Shown: positions 33,888 through 42,409 of the stretch, in pieces
How the letters are laid out: the number at the start of each line of letters is the position of its first letter
How positions within the stretch are numbered: the stretch's first letter is position 1
Virus record (IMG/VR): IMGVR_UViG_3300040808_001540
Location: 1-55,725 of that record
Origin: a virus
Strand: one strand, 5' to 3'
DNA length: 55,725 nucleotides
The notes under the pieces: generated by a model
The model's database searches: none
Seen by the model: the letters and a program-made list of their open reading frames with translations, nothing else
What the model was told of the DNA's origin: nothing
Translations under genes and position numbers: made by a program

Positions 33888-34682
33888 ATGAAAGTTGTAA
33901 TAGTAACTGGAGGGTTTGATCCCTTACACTCAGGGCACATTGCCTACTTTAAAGCCGCTAAAGAATTAGGCGATTATTTGGTTGTTGGAGTCAATTCTGA
34001 TGAGTGGTTAACACGTAAAAAAGGCAAACCGTTTATGCCTTATGAGGAACGTGTAGCAATAGTTAAAGAATTAGCAGTAGTAGACGAAGTTATTGCGTTC
34101 GATGACAGTGATAACACAGCATCAGATGCAATTAGACAAACTATGTCTAAATGGCCACAAGAAGATTACATATTTGCTAACGGCGGTGACAGAACAAAAG
34201 AAAATATTCCAGAAATGGAAGTATTTCATCCTAGATTAACATTTAAGTTTGGTGTAGGTGGTGAAGATAAAAAGAATTCAAGCAGTTGGATACTAGAAGA
34301 ATACAAATATCCTAAAACTGAACGTCCTTGGGGTTATTATAGAGTTTTATTTGGTGTTGGCAATGAAGTTAAGTTAAAAGAACTTACAGTTGACCCAGGT
34401 AAACGGTTGAGTATGCAAAAACACAAACACAGAAATGAACTATGGTTTGTAAGTGAAGGCACTGCCACGGTAAACACTATAGATCGTAGTACAGATTTAG
34501 ACGAGTGGGCAACACTTAGTAAATTCCAAAGTTTAAATATAGATGTAGGTGAATGGCACCAACTAGAAAACAAAACTAACAAACCGTTAAGAATTATTGA
34601 AATACAATTTGGTGATAATTGTATTGAAGATGACATACAGCGTGTTGGCGTTGATGAAAATTACGGGAAAGAAGGAAAATAA
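33888..34682 (+). CDS. Fusion of a cytidylyl/adenylyltransferase and a mannose-6-P isomerase-type cupin
   Basis: 264 residues in two domains. Residues 1-130 are a HldE-C/glycerol-3-phosphate-cytidylyltransferase-like domain: 'TGGFDPLHSGHIAYFKAA' with HxGH, and 'VVGVNSDEWLTRKKGKPFMP'. Residues 145-264 are a type II phosphomannose-isomerase cupin: 'RPWGYYRVL', 'PGKRLSMQKHKHRNELWFVS' and 'VDVGEWHQLENKT'-like metal ligands (two His, Glu, His). It could make an NDP-sugar from a sugar phosphate in one polypeptide. The two domains are usually separate proteins. The chemistry is inferred from families. Confidence 0.85.
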   Translation: MKVVIVTGGFDPLHSGHIAYFKAAKELGDYLVVGVNSDEWLTRKKGKPFMPYEERVAIVKELAVVDEVIAFDDSDNTASDAIRQTMSKWPQEDYIFANGGDRTKENIPEMEVFHPRLTFKFGVGGEDKKNSSSWILEEYKYPKTERPWGYYRVLFGVGNEVKLKELTVDPGKRLSMQKHKHRNELWFVSEGTATVNTIDRSTDLDEWATLSKFQSLNIDVGEWHQLENKTNKPLRIIEIQFGDNCIEDDIQRVGVDENYGKEGK

Positions 34683-35374
34683 TGAACACTATTTTTATTG
34701 GGTATGACTCCCGTGAACCAATTGCAAGTGATGTTTGTGAATACAGTTTACGTCACACAACTGAAGAACCTATTGACATAAAATATTTAAAAATTAACGA
34801 ACTTCGTGACAAAGGCATATACACAAGGCCACATGATTCGCTTGGTAGCACTGAATTTACATTTACAAGATTTTTAATTCCTTATCTAATGGATTATAAA
34901 GGTTGGGCATTGTTTTGTGATTGTGATTTTTTATGGTTAGACGATGTTGATAAGTTATTATCACAACGTGATGACAAATATGCAGTAATGTGTGTGCATC
35001 ATGACTATACTCCCAAAGAAGGTGTCAAAATGGACGGCAAACAGCAGACACTTTATCCAAGAAAAAACTGGAGTTCAATGGTATTATGGAATTGTGGACA
35101 TCCTAGTAACCAACAAGTTATACCTAGCATGGTAAACAAAGAAACTGGAAAGTTCATGCACCGCTTTAGTTGGCTAAAAGACAAAGAAATTGGTCAAATC
35201 AGCCATGAGTGGAACTGGTTAGAAGGTTGGTACAAGGAACCACAAGACGGAAAACCAAAAGCAATTCACTTTACCGAAGGTGGACCGTGGTTTGCAAACT
35301 GTCAAGATGTAGACTATGCTGATTTGTGGATTGAAACTGCAAACAAAACAGGTCAACAATGGAAAACAATTTAA
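34682..35374 (+). CDS. GT-A-fold glycosyltransferase
   Basis: 230 residues. 'MNTIFIGYDSREPIASDVC' begins a GT8-like nucleotide-sugar domain; 'STEFTFTRFLIPYLMDYKGWALFCDCDFLWLDD' carries the DxD metal motif (residues about 79-90), and 'WNCGHPSNQQVIP' and 'AIHFTEGGPWFANC' are late strands of the fold. Proteins with this 'IGYDxRE...Y.CDxDxLxxxD' pattern occur in bacterial and phage sugar loci. The start overlaps the previous stop by one base (TAATG) after a GAAGGA ribosome site. Confidence 0.82.
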   Translation: MNTIFIGYDSREPIASDVCEYSLRHTTEEPIDIKYLKINELRDKGIYTRPHDSLGSTEFTFTRFLIPYLMDYKGWALFCDCDFLWLDDVDKLLSQRDDKYAVMCVHHDYTPKEGVKMDGKQQTLYPRKNWSSMVLWNCGHPSNQQVIPSMVNKETGKFMHRFSWLKDKEIGQISHEWNWLEGWYKEPQDGKPKAIHFTEGGPWFANCQDVDYADLWIETANKTGQQWKTI

Positions 35375-36150
35375 CATTCCTAAGTAAAAACGCTTCCGAC
35401 GAATATATTAACATGCTCGCCAAGAGTTTTGGTGTTGCCCCAACACATTCTGATCAATTTAATTTTAATGAAACATCAGGACCTATCTTTTTACGTGGAA
35501 TTTTAAAATTCAAGTTAATGCAACAGTGTTGGGCAGAACAAAGAGACTTCTATTACATGGATAGTGGTTATATAGGTAACTATAAAAGTCCAATTAACCC
35601 AAACGGATTTAAATTATTTCATAGAATTGTAAAAAACGACCTACAACACGATATTGTCGAACAAAGACCTTCGGACAGACTTGAAAAATTAGGCATTAGC
35701 ATTCCTACGTGGAAGAGAGATGGTAGAAATATTCTTGTAGTAATGCCAAGTGAAAAGCCTGCAAGGTTTTATAACATTGATATGGTAAAATGGCGTCGAG
35801 AAACAGTAGAAATGATCAAAAAGCATACCGATCGACCTATTGTAATTAGAGAAAAAGCCAAAAGACAAGAAAGAATTGAAAAAACAATCTACCAAGAACT
35901 AGATAATGCGTTTGCTGTGGTAACACTACAAAGCATTGCGGCAACTGAAGCCATATTATACGGTATACCAGTATTTACACTGGCTCCAAATGCCGCTATG
36001 GAATTGGCATCTGATGATTTGACACAAATTGAACAACCAAGGTACCCTGATCAAGACGAAGTATATGAATGGGCATGTCATTTAGCCTATGGGCAATTTC
36101 ATATTGACGAATTGAAGGACGGTACTGCAAAAAGGATATTAGGATTTTGA
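35359..36150 (+). CDS. Glycosyltransferase-B-like protein, paralogous family member 2
   Basis: 263 residues, overlapping the previous gene by 16 bp. It shares the family blocks 'GRNILVVMPSEKPARFYN', 'WRRETVEMIKKHTDRPIVIR', 'AFAVVTLQSIAATEAILYGI', 'DDLTQIEQPRYPDQDEV' and 'FHIDELKDGTAKRIL'. Compared with members 1 and 3 its histidine-bearing 'RPH/RCH' position is 'REK', so the phosphate-binding site may differ. The last two blocks are closest to member 3 (37855). Function as a transferase is inferred from the fold and setting. Confidence 0.62.
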   Translation: MENNLTFLSKNASDEYINMLAKSFGVAPTHSDQFNFNETSGPIFLRGILKFKLMQQCWAEQRDFYYMDSGYIGNYKSPINPNGFKLFHRIVKNDLQHDIVEQRPSDRLEKLGISIPTWKRDGRNILVVMPSEKPARFYNIDMVKWRRETVEMIKKHTDRPIVIREKAKRQERIEKTIYQELDNAFAVVTLQSIAATEAILYGIPVFTLAPNAAMELASDDLTQIEQPRYPDQDEVYEWACHLAYGQFHIDELKDGTAKRILGF

Positions 36151-36881
36151 AATTTATAGCAGTAACAACACAGAATAAAGCCTATTACGACAAATTAGGA
36201 AAAAATTGCATCGACAGTTTTGTAAAATATTGGCCAAAAGAAATTACACTTCATGTTTTTGCTGAAGATTTTACATTAGATAATCACGACAATGTAATGT
36301 ATCACAGTTTTGATGAACTTGATCAAGATTTTAGAGATTTTCAAGAAACAGACTACAAAAAGAGAGTGAAAATTTTCAGTTATAAAGCATTTAGTTGGTT
36401 ACGTGCCTGTCAGTTTCAGGGTGTGGATCGAGTCATATGGCTAGATAGCGATGTAATTACATTTAAACCTGTACCTTATGACTTTTTATGTAATCTTGCT
36501 CCTGGACACTTTCTTGCAACCTACATGGCTGTTGTTTATGACCATAAAAAAACCAAAGGTGAAGGGTTTCAAAAAATAAAACCTGTACTTTGTGGTGAAA
36601 CAGGGTTTTATATTACAAACACTAGACATTATTATTTTGAAGATTTTGTTAATCGCTATCGTGAATACTACGTTAGAGGTTATGGTGCAGAACTTAGAAG
36701 GTTTTATGACGGAGATGTGTTTGGGGCAGTGGTAAATGAGTTCCAAAAACACGGAAATATCTTCAATGATTTGGGTAATAGGAAACATAACACAATTTTT
36801 AAGCACACCGTTCTTGCAGAATACATGACACACTATAAAGGTAAAGTCAAGAAAAGTGATACCTTTGAGGTTCGCACATAA
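36147..36881 (+). CDS. GT-A-fold glycosyltransferase, TTG start
   Basis: 244 residues from a TTG that overlaps the previous stop (TTGA), with AAAGGA upstream. 'KFIAVTTQNKAYYDKLGKNC' and 'FVKYWPKEITLHVFAEDF' begin the fold, and 'VDRVIWLDSDVITFKPVP' carries the DxD motif. The protein is a diverged paralogue of the minus-strand product at 41548 (shared 'FAVVTTFNKAGMD', 'DSFEKNWPAEVDLYVYAEGC', 'DELIWMDADTL'). No membrane segment. The sugar donor and acceptor are unknown. Confidence 0.8.
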   Translation: MKFIAVTTQNKAYYDKLGKNCIDSFVKYWPKEITLHVFAEDFTLDNHDNVMYHSFDELDQDFRDFQETDYKKRVKIFSYKAFSWLRACQFQGVDRVIWLDSDVITFKPVPYDFLCNLAPGHFLATYMAVVYDHKKTKGEGFQKIKPVLCGETGFYITNTRHYYFEDFVNRYREYYVRGYGAELRRFYDGDVFGAVVNEFQKHGNIFNDLGNRKHNTIFKHTVLAEYMTHYKGKVKKSDTFEVRT

Positions 36882-36901
36882 TTAAAAATAAAGGATAATA
36901 C

Positions 36902-37855
36902 ATGTCAATAAAAGCAGTAGTAATTCACAGAAGAGACGCAAATAATATTGGAGATATGGCTAGTGATCCATTACAATATTTTTTAAAAGACAGCGAATAT
37001 GAAAAAGTAGATATCACACAAATTGGTAGGCACCCTTTTCCAGATGATATTCCTGTAATTTATGGTGGTGGTGGTTTATTAGCCAACGAATTTTTTGGCG
37101 ATGCTATAAACATGGTTTTTGATCGTCCAGATGTTAACCAATTAAATGAAATGTGGGATCATCGTTGGAGATTGTGTAATCCAAAATATAAAGAATTATA
37201 TGCAGAATTTAATAAAAGATTAAAAGAAGATGTTGTTAATATAATTAGACAAATAGAAGAAAATAAAGAAGTTAAAAGAGTTATTTGGGGAGCAGGACAC
37301 AACCAAAGAGACTACAATTCTGCAAATTCACACAATATAAAATACCCAAGACGCATGAAAGATTTTGATCTCATTGGAGTTCGCGATTATTGGGGCGAAC
37401 TATTTCAAGCACAACATCCTGATTGGGATTGGGTTCCTTGTGCAAGTTGTATGCATCCAGCATTTGACAAAAAATATCCGGTTAAGAACGATATTATTGT
37501 TTTTGAACACAAAAAACAATTAATTAAAGGTAACGATTTTGGACCAACACCTGTTCCAAGATTTATCAATAGTGGTTCCAATATGGAGCAAACAATTGAA
37601 TTACTAGGTAGTGCTAATACAATTTTAACTAACAGTTATCATGGTGCATACTGGGGTACACTTTTAGGTAAAAAAGTAATTGTGTTAGGACCTTGGAGTT
37701 CAAAATTTTATTCATTAAAACACAAACCTTATTTGTTAGGTAAACCCGCAGGTTGGCTAGATGCTTTAGACGAAGCACCGATATACCCTAACGCATTAGA
37801 AGAAGCAAGAAACGCCACAAAAGATTTTTGGACTAAAGTCAAGGCAGTTCTTTAA
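36902..37855 (+). CDS. Polysaccharide pyruvyl-transferase-like protein
   Basis: 317 residues. 'NNIGDMASDPLQYFL' at the N-terminus, 'IPVIYGGGGLLANEFFGD', 'RVIWGAGHNQ', 'FDLIGVRDYWGELF', 'WVPCASCMHPAFD' and 'ANTILTNSYHGAYWGTLLGKKVIVLG' are the ordered motifs of the pyruvyl-transferase family, a GT-B-like fold. Known members add ketal pyruvate to exopolysaccharide or cell-wall sugars. The His in 'SYHGAYWG' is conserved. It has its own AAAGGA ribosome site and a 20-bp gap upstream, and the next gene starts on its stop (TAATG). Confidence 0.85.
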   Translation: MSIKAVVIHRRDANNIGDMASDPLQYFLKDSEYEKVDITQIGRHPFPDDIPVIYGGGGLLANEFFGDAINMVFDRPDVNQLNEMWDHRWRLCNPKYKELYAEFNKRLKEDVVNIIRQIEENKEVKRVIWGAGHNQRDYNSANSHNIKYPRRMKDFDLIGVRDYWGELFQAQHPDWDWVPCASCMHPAFDKKYPVKNDIIVFEHKKQLIKGNDFGPTPVPRFINSGSNMEQTIELLGSANTILTNSYHGAYWGTLLGKKVIVLGPWSSKFYSLKHKPYLLGKPAGWLDALDEAPIYPNALEEARNATKDFWTKVKAVL

Positions 37856-38781
37856 TGAAAGTAGTAAGTTTTTTAGGAGGTATTCCTCCACGCAACAATA
37901 ACCCGGCTAAGCCTGCAATGTTACATGCTTATGTGCAAGGAGTAACTGCCGCCGGTGACGAAGGTGTTGCAATAGAAGGTACAACATATCAAGAATGTGA
38001 TGTTGCTGTACTGCAAGGTTTCGTTCATGAACATGGAAAAAATGCACCTCACTTGCAATTTAGGCGTCTAGTACATCAAAGAAATACAGTAAAACCTAAA
38101 CGCTGTGTTATTATTGATAGTAATATGTTTAGTTACGCAACAGGCAAATTTAACGACAGTGAATTAATACGCTTTAGTTTTGATGGTGTATTTCCTACAA
38201 CAGGAGATTATTGTAATCACGATATTACTACTCCAGAGCACTGGGACAGATTAGCAAATAGATATGGACTACAATTACTTCCGTATACAAACAGCGGCGA
38301 CCATGTTCTTATCTGTCTACAAAGAAACGGTGGGTGGAGCATGAAGGGGGAACATGTTATTGATTGGTTACGTAATACCTTAACAACATTGCGTAAACAC
38401 ACAAATAGACCTATCAAGATACGTTGTCACCCAGGAGATAAAACAGCATTACACTACGGCAAACAAATAGAACAAGAATTTGGTGTTCGTGTTAGCGATA
38501 CTACTAAAATAACACTGTTAGATGACTTACAAAATTGTTGGGCGATGATTGTTAAAAATTCAAGTCCAAGTGTTGCGGCACTAATGAACGGTATTCCTAT
38601 ATTTGCCACAGATCCAGATGATTGTCAAGCAGGCCCTCTTGCTAATATTGACTTAACACAAATTGAAACTCCACAACGTCCTGATAGAAAAGAATGGTTA
38701 TGGAAGTTGTGTGCCAGCCATTGGAGTATTGATGAACTTAAAAATGGTACGTGTTGGCGCCATATGAGAAAATACGTTTAA
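37855..38781 (+). CDS. Glycosyltransferase-B-like protein, paralogous family member 3
   Basis: 308 residues. Blocks 'GDHVLICLQRNGGWSMKG', 'WLRNTLTTLRKHTNRPIKIR', 'CWAMIVKNSSPSVAALMNGI', 'IDLTQIETPQRPDRKEWLW' and 'WSIDELKNGTCWRHM' match members 1, 2 and 4. The 'RCHPGDK' motif, with His-Pro, is like that of LPS and capsule transferases of the GT-B fold. Its stop codon shares the bases TTAA with the stop of the convergent methyltransferase, with no terminator between. A sugar-transfer role is inferred. Confidence 0.65.
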   Translation: MKVVSFLGGIPPRNNNPAKPAMLHAYVQGVTAAGDEGVAIEGTTYQECDVAVLQGFVHEHGKNAPHLQFRRLVHQRNTVKPKRCVIIDSNMFSYATGKFNDSELIRFSFDGVFPTTGDYCNHDITTPEHWDRLANRYGLQLLPYTNSGDHVLICLQRNGGWSMKGEHVIDWLRNTLTTLRKHTNRPIKIRCHPGDKTALHYGKQIEQEFGVRVSDTTKITLLDDLQNCWAMIVKNSSPSVAALMNGIPIFATDPDDCQAGPLANIDLTQIETPQRPDRKEWLWKLCASHWSIDELKNGTCWRHMRKYV

Positions 38782-39356
38782 ACTTTTTGAACGTACCAGC
38801 ACCTGCCTTTTTTTCTAACTTTCCTTTTTAAATCTTTAAAGAAATCTCGTGTAGCACGTATTACATCGGGATGACCTTTCGTAAAATCGTCCCCTCCGAA
38901 GTAACTTCCTGTTTTAACTTTAGGCCACCATGCTATTAGATCTTTAGTAACACTTTCATAACTATGATCAGCATCAATATAAACAAAATCTACACTTTCG
39001 TCTTCAAACTGATCAGCCACTTCCCAACTTAAAGATTTTATTGGTGTAATTCTGTCTTTTATAGGATTAGTGTTTTTTAAAAATGTAGTATATAAATCGT
39101 CGATATTATCTAAGCCATGGGGCAATGTATCTCTTGTAAAATGTATGGGACTACCTTCCCATGTATCTACACAAACAAACTTTCCTAACTTATTTGCATT
39201 GTATAATTCTACAACACAATACGCCGTACTTTTTCCAGTCCACGATCCTAACTCTACCCATGTGCTATTATTAGGCAGTTTAGGAATAACCATATCAAAG
39301 AAAATTAAATTTTGTGGATAAGTGTACCCTAAAATATCTTGGTAAAAGTGTTTCAT
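38778..39356 (-). CDS. Class I SAM methyltransferase (Methyltransf_24 type)
   Basis: 192 residues. 'NSTWVELGSWTGKSTAYCVV' is the SAM-binding motif, 'FVCVDTWEGSPI' the acidic second motif, and 'SVDFVYIDADHSYESVTKDLIAWWPKV' plus 'GSYFGGDDF' the catalytic-side motifs of the macrocin/rhamnosyl O-methyltransferase-like group. The likely substrate is a sugar. It is the last gene of the minus-strand half of the island and overlaps the FkbM gene upstream by 4 bp. Confidence 0.85.
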   Translation of the reverse strand: MKHFYQDILGYTYPQNLIFFDMVIPKLPNNSTWVELGSWTGKSTAYCVVELYNANKLGKFVCVDTWEGSPIHFTRDTLPHGLDNIDDLYTTFLKNTNPIKDRITPIKSLSWEVADQFEDESVDFVYIDADHSYESVTKDLIAWWPKVKTGSYFGGDDFTKGHPDVIRATRDFFKDLKRKVRKKGRCWYVQKV

Positions 39357-40054
39357 TGAGGAATCAACATATAATCGTCTTTACGTTGCTCCACAAATTT
39401 ATATCCCCAACTTTCAACTAATTTTACAGTATCAATACTACTACGTTTTACAGTAGTTTTCTTTTCACGTGTAACTTCAAGTGCAATTACAGGCTTACAT
39501 CTTTTAATGGTTTTTTCTGCACCTGCAAGTACAAACTCTTCAAAACCTTCAACATCAATTTTCATTAAATCTATTCTATCGTAATTAAAACTATCTAATG
39601 TTTTAATAGGTATTTCTACAATTTCTACCATATGTTGTTTAGGGTGTTTGCCTGACAGATATAAATCTAACTGTTGTTGATCATTTATAATTTGACTATG
39701 CCCTGCTGTTTTCTTTCTACGCTTTGCATACATCTTATCGTTTGATTTACCTAGTCCACAATCGTGTAATACAACATTATCAAACCCTTCACAGTTTAAT
39801 TTTAAACAGTCAAATGTTTTTGGAATTACTTCAAACGCTTCTACACGATTATAGAACTTACTCATAGCAGTTACCATAAATCCATAATTAGCACCAATGT
39901 CAACAAATACACCTCTTTTATCTTCTGGTACAAACTTATTTAAATATAAAGGAAAGTTACCTTGCCAACTAGGATCGCCCCTTTTAGCAACCTCAGTATA
40001 CTTCATCATATTTTGTTCTTCGTCACATATCCACCAATCGCCGGACTTTTTCAT
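39353..40054 (-). CDS. FkbM-family methyltransferase
   Basis: 233 residues. 'FVDIGANYGFMVTAMSKF' is the SAM motif, 'VEAFEVIPKTFDCLKLNC', 'IPIKTLDSFNYDRIDLMKID' and 'VEGFEEFVLAGAEKTIKRCK' complete the FkbM pattern. Relative to the other FkbM protein (31882) the sequence is strongly diverged, so the two are not recent copies and may act on different hydroxyls. The start overlaps the end of the GT17-like gene by 4 bp. Confidence 0.9.
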   Translation of the reverse strand: MKKSGDWWICDEEQNMMKYTEVAKRGDPSWQGNFPLYLNKFVPEDKRGVFVDIGANYGFMVTAMSKFYNRVEAFEVIPKTFDCLKLNCEGFDNVVLHDCGLGKSNDKMYAKRRKKTAGHSQIINDQQQLDLYLSGKHPKQHMVEIVEIPIKTLDSFNYDRIDLMKIDVEGFEEFVLAGAEKTIKRCKPVIALEVTREKKTTVKRSSIDTVKLVESWGYKFVEQRKDDYMLIPQ

Positions 40055-40920
40055 TTTGTACTCCTTAAATGTGATTCATATTTGTTTTTAAACCAAGGAC
40101 TTAGTAGATCAAATTTTAAAAACTCTTTTTGTAAACTTGTATCTATTTGTAAATTATCATCTAGTTGTCTGCCTTGAATTTTCTTTTTACGTACAACGTT
40201 ATTCCACTCTTGTATTGTTTTTACTCTTGTGGCAATTTGTGCATAACTCATTCCTGCTTTGCGTTCCCAATCCATTGCATTTTTAATGTTTGCAATTTTT
40301 TCAGTACGTTGATTATCACTGCCAAAGTAACTAAAGTGCCAACCATTTTTAATTACAGTGTGTCTTTTAAAAGCACCTGCTTTAGTGTATTTGAACGCAC
40401 CTGTGCTTAATGGCTTTTCTTCTGGTAGATTTTCTAAATTAGTAATTCGTGTACCAGGCCAATTACGCATACGTGCATACCAATCAAGATATACAACTCT
40501 TAAATCTTGATCACAAACAATTTGTTTTTCTCCTGCTTTTAACAAACGTTTAATTTCTGCCAATCCTCTTTTATCCCAAATTTCATCTAGGTCACTGTAA
40601 AAGAAAATTGCTTTGTCAGTTATTTTACGTGCTTCATATACTAGGTTATCTCTAGTAATATTTTGTATTGTTTTAAGGTTAGTGTGTTCTTCACTGTCTA
40701 AATACTCGTCAGGGTGTTCTACCCATTTGTAAACTATTTTATCTGTTATGTGTTGTGGAACTTTTTCTAAAACTTTCAAAAACTTTTGTTTGTTAGGGCG
40801 ACAACGCCATGTTTGATTGCTTTCGACAATTATAAATTTGTCTACTGCATCTTGAAGATAGTTTAATCTAATTAAACAAAGTTCTTCTTCATTAAAATAT
40901 GGAAATGCATCAATAATCAT
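40051..40920 (-). CDS. GT17-like glycosyltransferase
   Basis: 289 residues. 'DAFPYFNEEELCLIRLNYLQDAVDKFIIVES', 'FFYSDLDEIWDKRGL' with its DxDE metal motif, and 'NGWHFSYFGSDNQRTEKI' are the ordered motifs of glycosyltransferase family 17, whose eukaryotic founder is the bisecting N-acetylglucosaminyltransferase. Bacterial and phage members act on surface or virion glycans of unknown structure. All visible motifs are intact. It sits in a minus-strand run of five genes, with a 1-bp gap to the gene upstream. Confidence 0.85.
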   Translation of the reverse strand: MIIDAFPYFNEEELCLIRLNYLQDAVDKFIIVESNQTWRCRPNKQKFLKVLEKVPQHITDKIVYKWVEHPDEYLDSEEHTNLKTIQNITRDNLVYEARKITDKAIFFYSDLDEIWDKRGLAEIKRLLKAGEKQIVCDQDLRVVYLDWYARMRNWPGTRITNLENLPEEKPLSTGAFKYTKAGAFKRHTVIKNGWHFSYFGSDNQRTEKIANIKNAMDWERKAGMSYAQIATRVKTIQEWNNVVRKKKIQGRQLDDNLQIDTSLQKEFLKFDLLSPWFKNKYESHLRSTK

Positions 40921-40921
40921 A

Positions 40922-41551
40922 TTACTTCCTAAATATTACAGGCTGTATGTGTCCTGTTGGTTGTCCAAGAACAAACTGTTTTTGTTTCTTGACTTTGTGT
41001 GGCATAAACGAATATACAGTTTCGTTTAGATTTTTTATTTTATCTAAATCCCAATCAACTTGTACAATAGAATTTTTATATATGTATTCATCTACATATC
41101 TCTTTACATCAGGTATCTGATAATCATCAAACACTACAATATTGCTCATTTCTAACTTTTCGTGATCATGTTTTACAGTTTCATAACTATGACCGCCATC
41201 TATATAAACTAGATCGTACTTGCCTTGTTCTAGTGTGTTTTGTGTCCAACCTTTGATTAGTTTGAATTTAAAATTTTTGTTGTTTATACGTCTAAGCATA
41301 TGATTAGCATACATATAATCACCCGGACCTTTTCCATTTATTTCGTCATTGTCACTATCTGGGGTTGCTAATTCAAAGGCATCATAACCTACATAACGCA
41401 ACTTGCAATTATGATTTTGTAATATGTGTAAGCATATTTGTTCTGCTGTTTTTGCTCTGTGCGTTCCTATTTCACATATAGAAACACTTTCGGCATCTTT
41501 GAACATAACATCTAGTAAACTAGACCACGGGCCAAATAAACTTTTCTTCAT
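40922..41551 (-). CDS. Class I SAM methyltransferase
   Basis: 209 residues. 'SVSICEIGTHRAKTAEQICL' is motif I, 'LRYVGYDAFELATPDSD' motif II, 'KYDLVYIDGGHSYETVKHD' and 'NIVVFDDYQIP' the later motifs, as in the Methyltransf_24 group. It is related in layout to the protein at 38778 but not a close copy. The start overlaps the GT-A gene upstream by 4 bp. A sugar substrate is inferred from context. Confidence 0.8.
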   Translation of the reverse strand: MKKSLFGPWSSLLDVMFKDAESVSICEIGTHRAKTAEQICLHILQNHNCKLRYVGYDAFELATPDSDNDEINGKGPGDYMYANHMLRRINNKNFKFKLIKGWTQNTLEQGKYDLVYIDGGHSYETVKHDHEKLEMSNIVVFDDYQIPDVKRYVDEYIYKNSIVQVDWDLDKIKNLNETVYSFMPHKVKKQKQFVLGQPTGHIQPVIFRK

Positions 41552-42363
41552 TTCCAGTAATCTTCTTTACGTTTTACTTTAAGATCTTTTGCATATGACT
41601 TTCCATCAACTTTTCTATTGCCCTTCATATGGTCGATATATGCACCTAACTTACTGTTGATAATAGGATGTCCTTCACCTTGTATTGTTACATTACTTAA
41701 ACTATGTTCTACAAAACCTTGCACCTGTCTAAATTCTTTTACAATTTCATAGAATACAAAACTGTCATGCCATTCCTTCATTGTAAAAATACCTTCTTCG
41801 GCATGATCATATACCCATTGAAATCTACTTAAAAACTTTTTAGTAATATCTTCTTTTAGTTTCATAGAATAAAATCCGCACTCAGGCCATTTAGGTTCTC
41901 TACTAAAATAACAAATATGACTATTGTGTGGAATAAATTTGTCTAAGAAATCTTTTGGCATTGCACTATGGCACAGTGTATCAGCATCCATCCAAATTAA
42001 TTCATCAACATTTGAGCCGTCTAGGCTTTTCGCACAGTCAAAGATAGCAAAAACTTTATGACAAAATCTAATAGCGTCCCACTTAAACCCCTTGTGTGCA
42101 TCTACTCTACCTTTTGGATTTTCTAATCCATTTGCCTTAGGAACGTCTTTCCACTTTGCTTTAAATTTTACAATGCCTGCATTTTGCATCAATTCTCTAA
42201 CGTATGTATTGTTTCTAGTTTTGTTAGGTGTGCAACCTTCTGCATATACATAAAGATCAACTTCAGCAGGCCAGTTTTTTTCAAAACTGTCTATCATTTT
42301 TTGTCCGTACAAGTCCATGCCTGCTTTATTGAACGTTGTAACAACCGCAAATTTTCTTGACAT
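41548..42363 (-). CDS. GT-A-fold glycosyltransferase heading the minus-strand island operon
   Basis: 271 residues from the ATG at 42363, which has GAGGA six bases upstream; the longer frame to 42477 would run into the divergent gene and its promoter. 'RKFAVVTTFNKAGMDLYGQK' and 'DSFEKNWPAEVDLYVYAEGC' open the fold, 'VDELIWMDADTLCHSAMP' carries the DxD motif, and 'HKGFKWDAIRF' matches the helix seen in the paralogue at 36147. It is the first of five overlapping minus-strand genes, read from a late box at 42393-42400. Confidence 0.82.
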   Translation of the reverse strand: MSRKFAVVTTFNKAGMDLYGQKMIDSFEKNWPAEVDLYVYAEGCTPNKTRNNTYVRELMQNAGIVKFKAKWKDVPKANGLENPKGRVDAHKGFKWDAIRFCHKVFAIFDCAKSLDGSNVDELIWMDADTLCHSAMPKDFLDKFIPHNSHICYFSREPKWPECGFYSMKLKEDITKKFLSRFQWVYDHAEEGIFTMKEWHDSFVFYEIVKEFRQVQGFVEHSLSNVTIQGEGHPIINSKLGAYIDHMKGNRKVDGKSYAKDLKVKRKEDYWK

Positions 42364-42373
42364 TTTATCCTCT

Positions 42374-42400
42374 AATAAATATAATATACGTATATTTAGT
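42374..42400. promoter_or_regulatory. Divergent late promoters around a 14-bp palindrome
   Basis: AATAAATA (plus, 42374-42381) lies 28 bp before the ATG at 42410. ACTAAATA (minus, 42400-42393) lies 29 bp before the ATG at 42363. Between and over them is a perfect 14-bp palindrome centred on ACGT (42383-42396). Each box points across the other, so the transcripts start on opposite sides of the palindrome. Binding by a regulator is possible but not shown. Confidence 0.6.
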
Positions 42401-42409
42401 AGGCAATAG

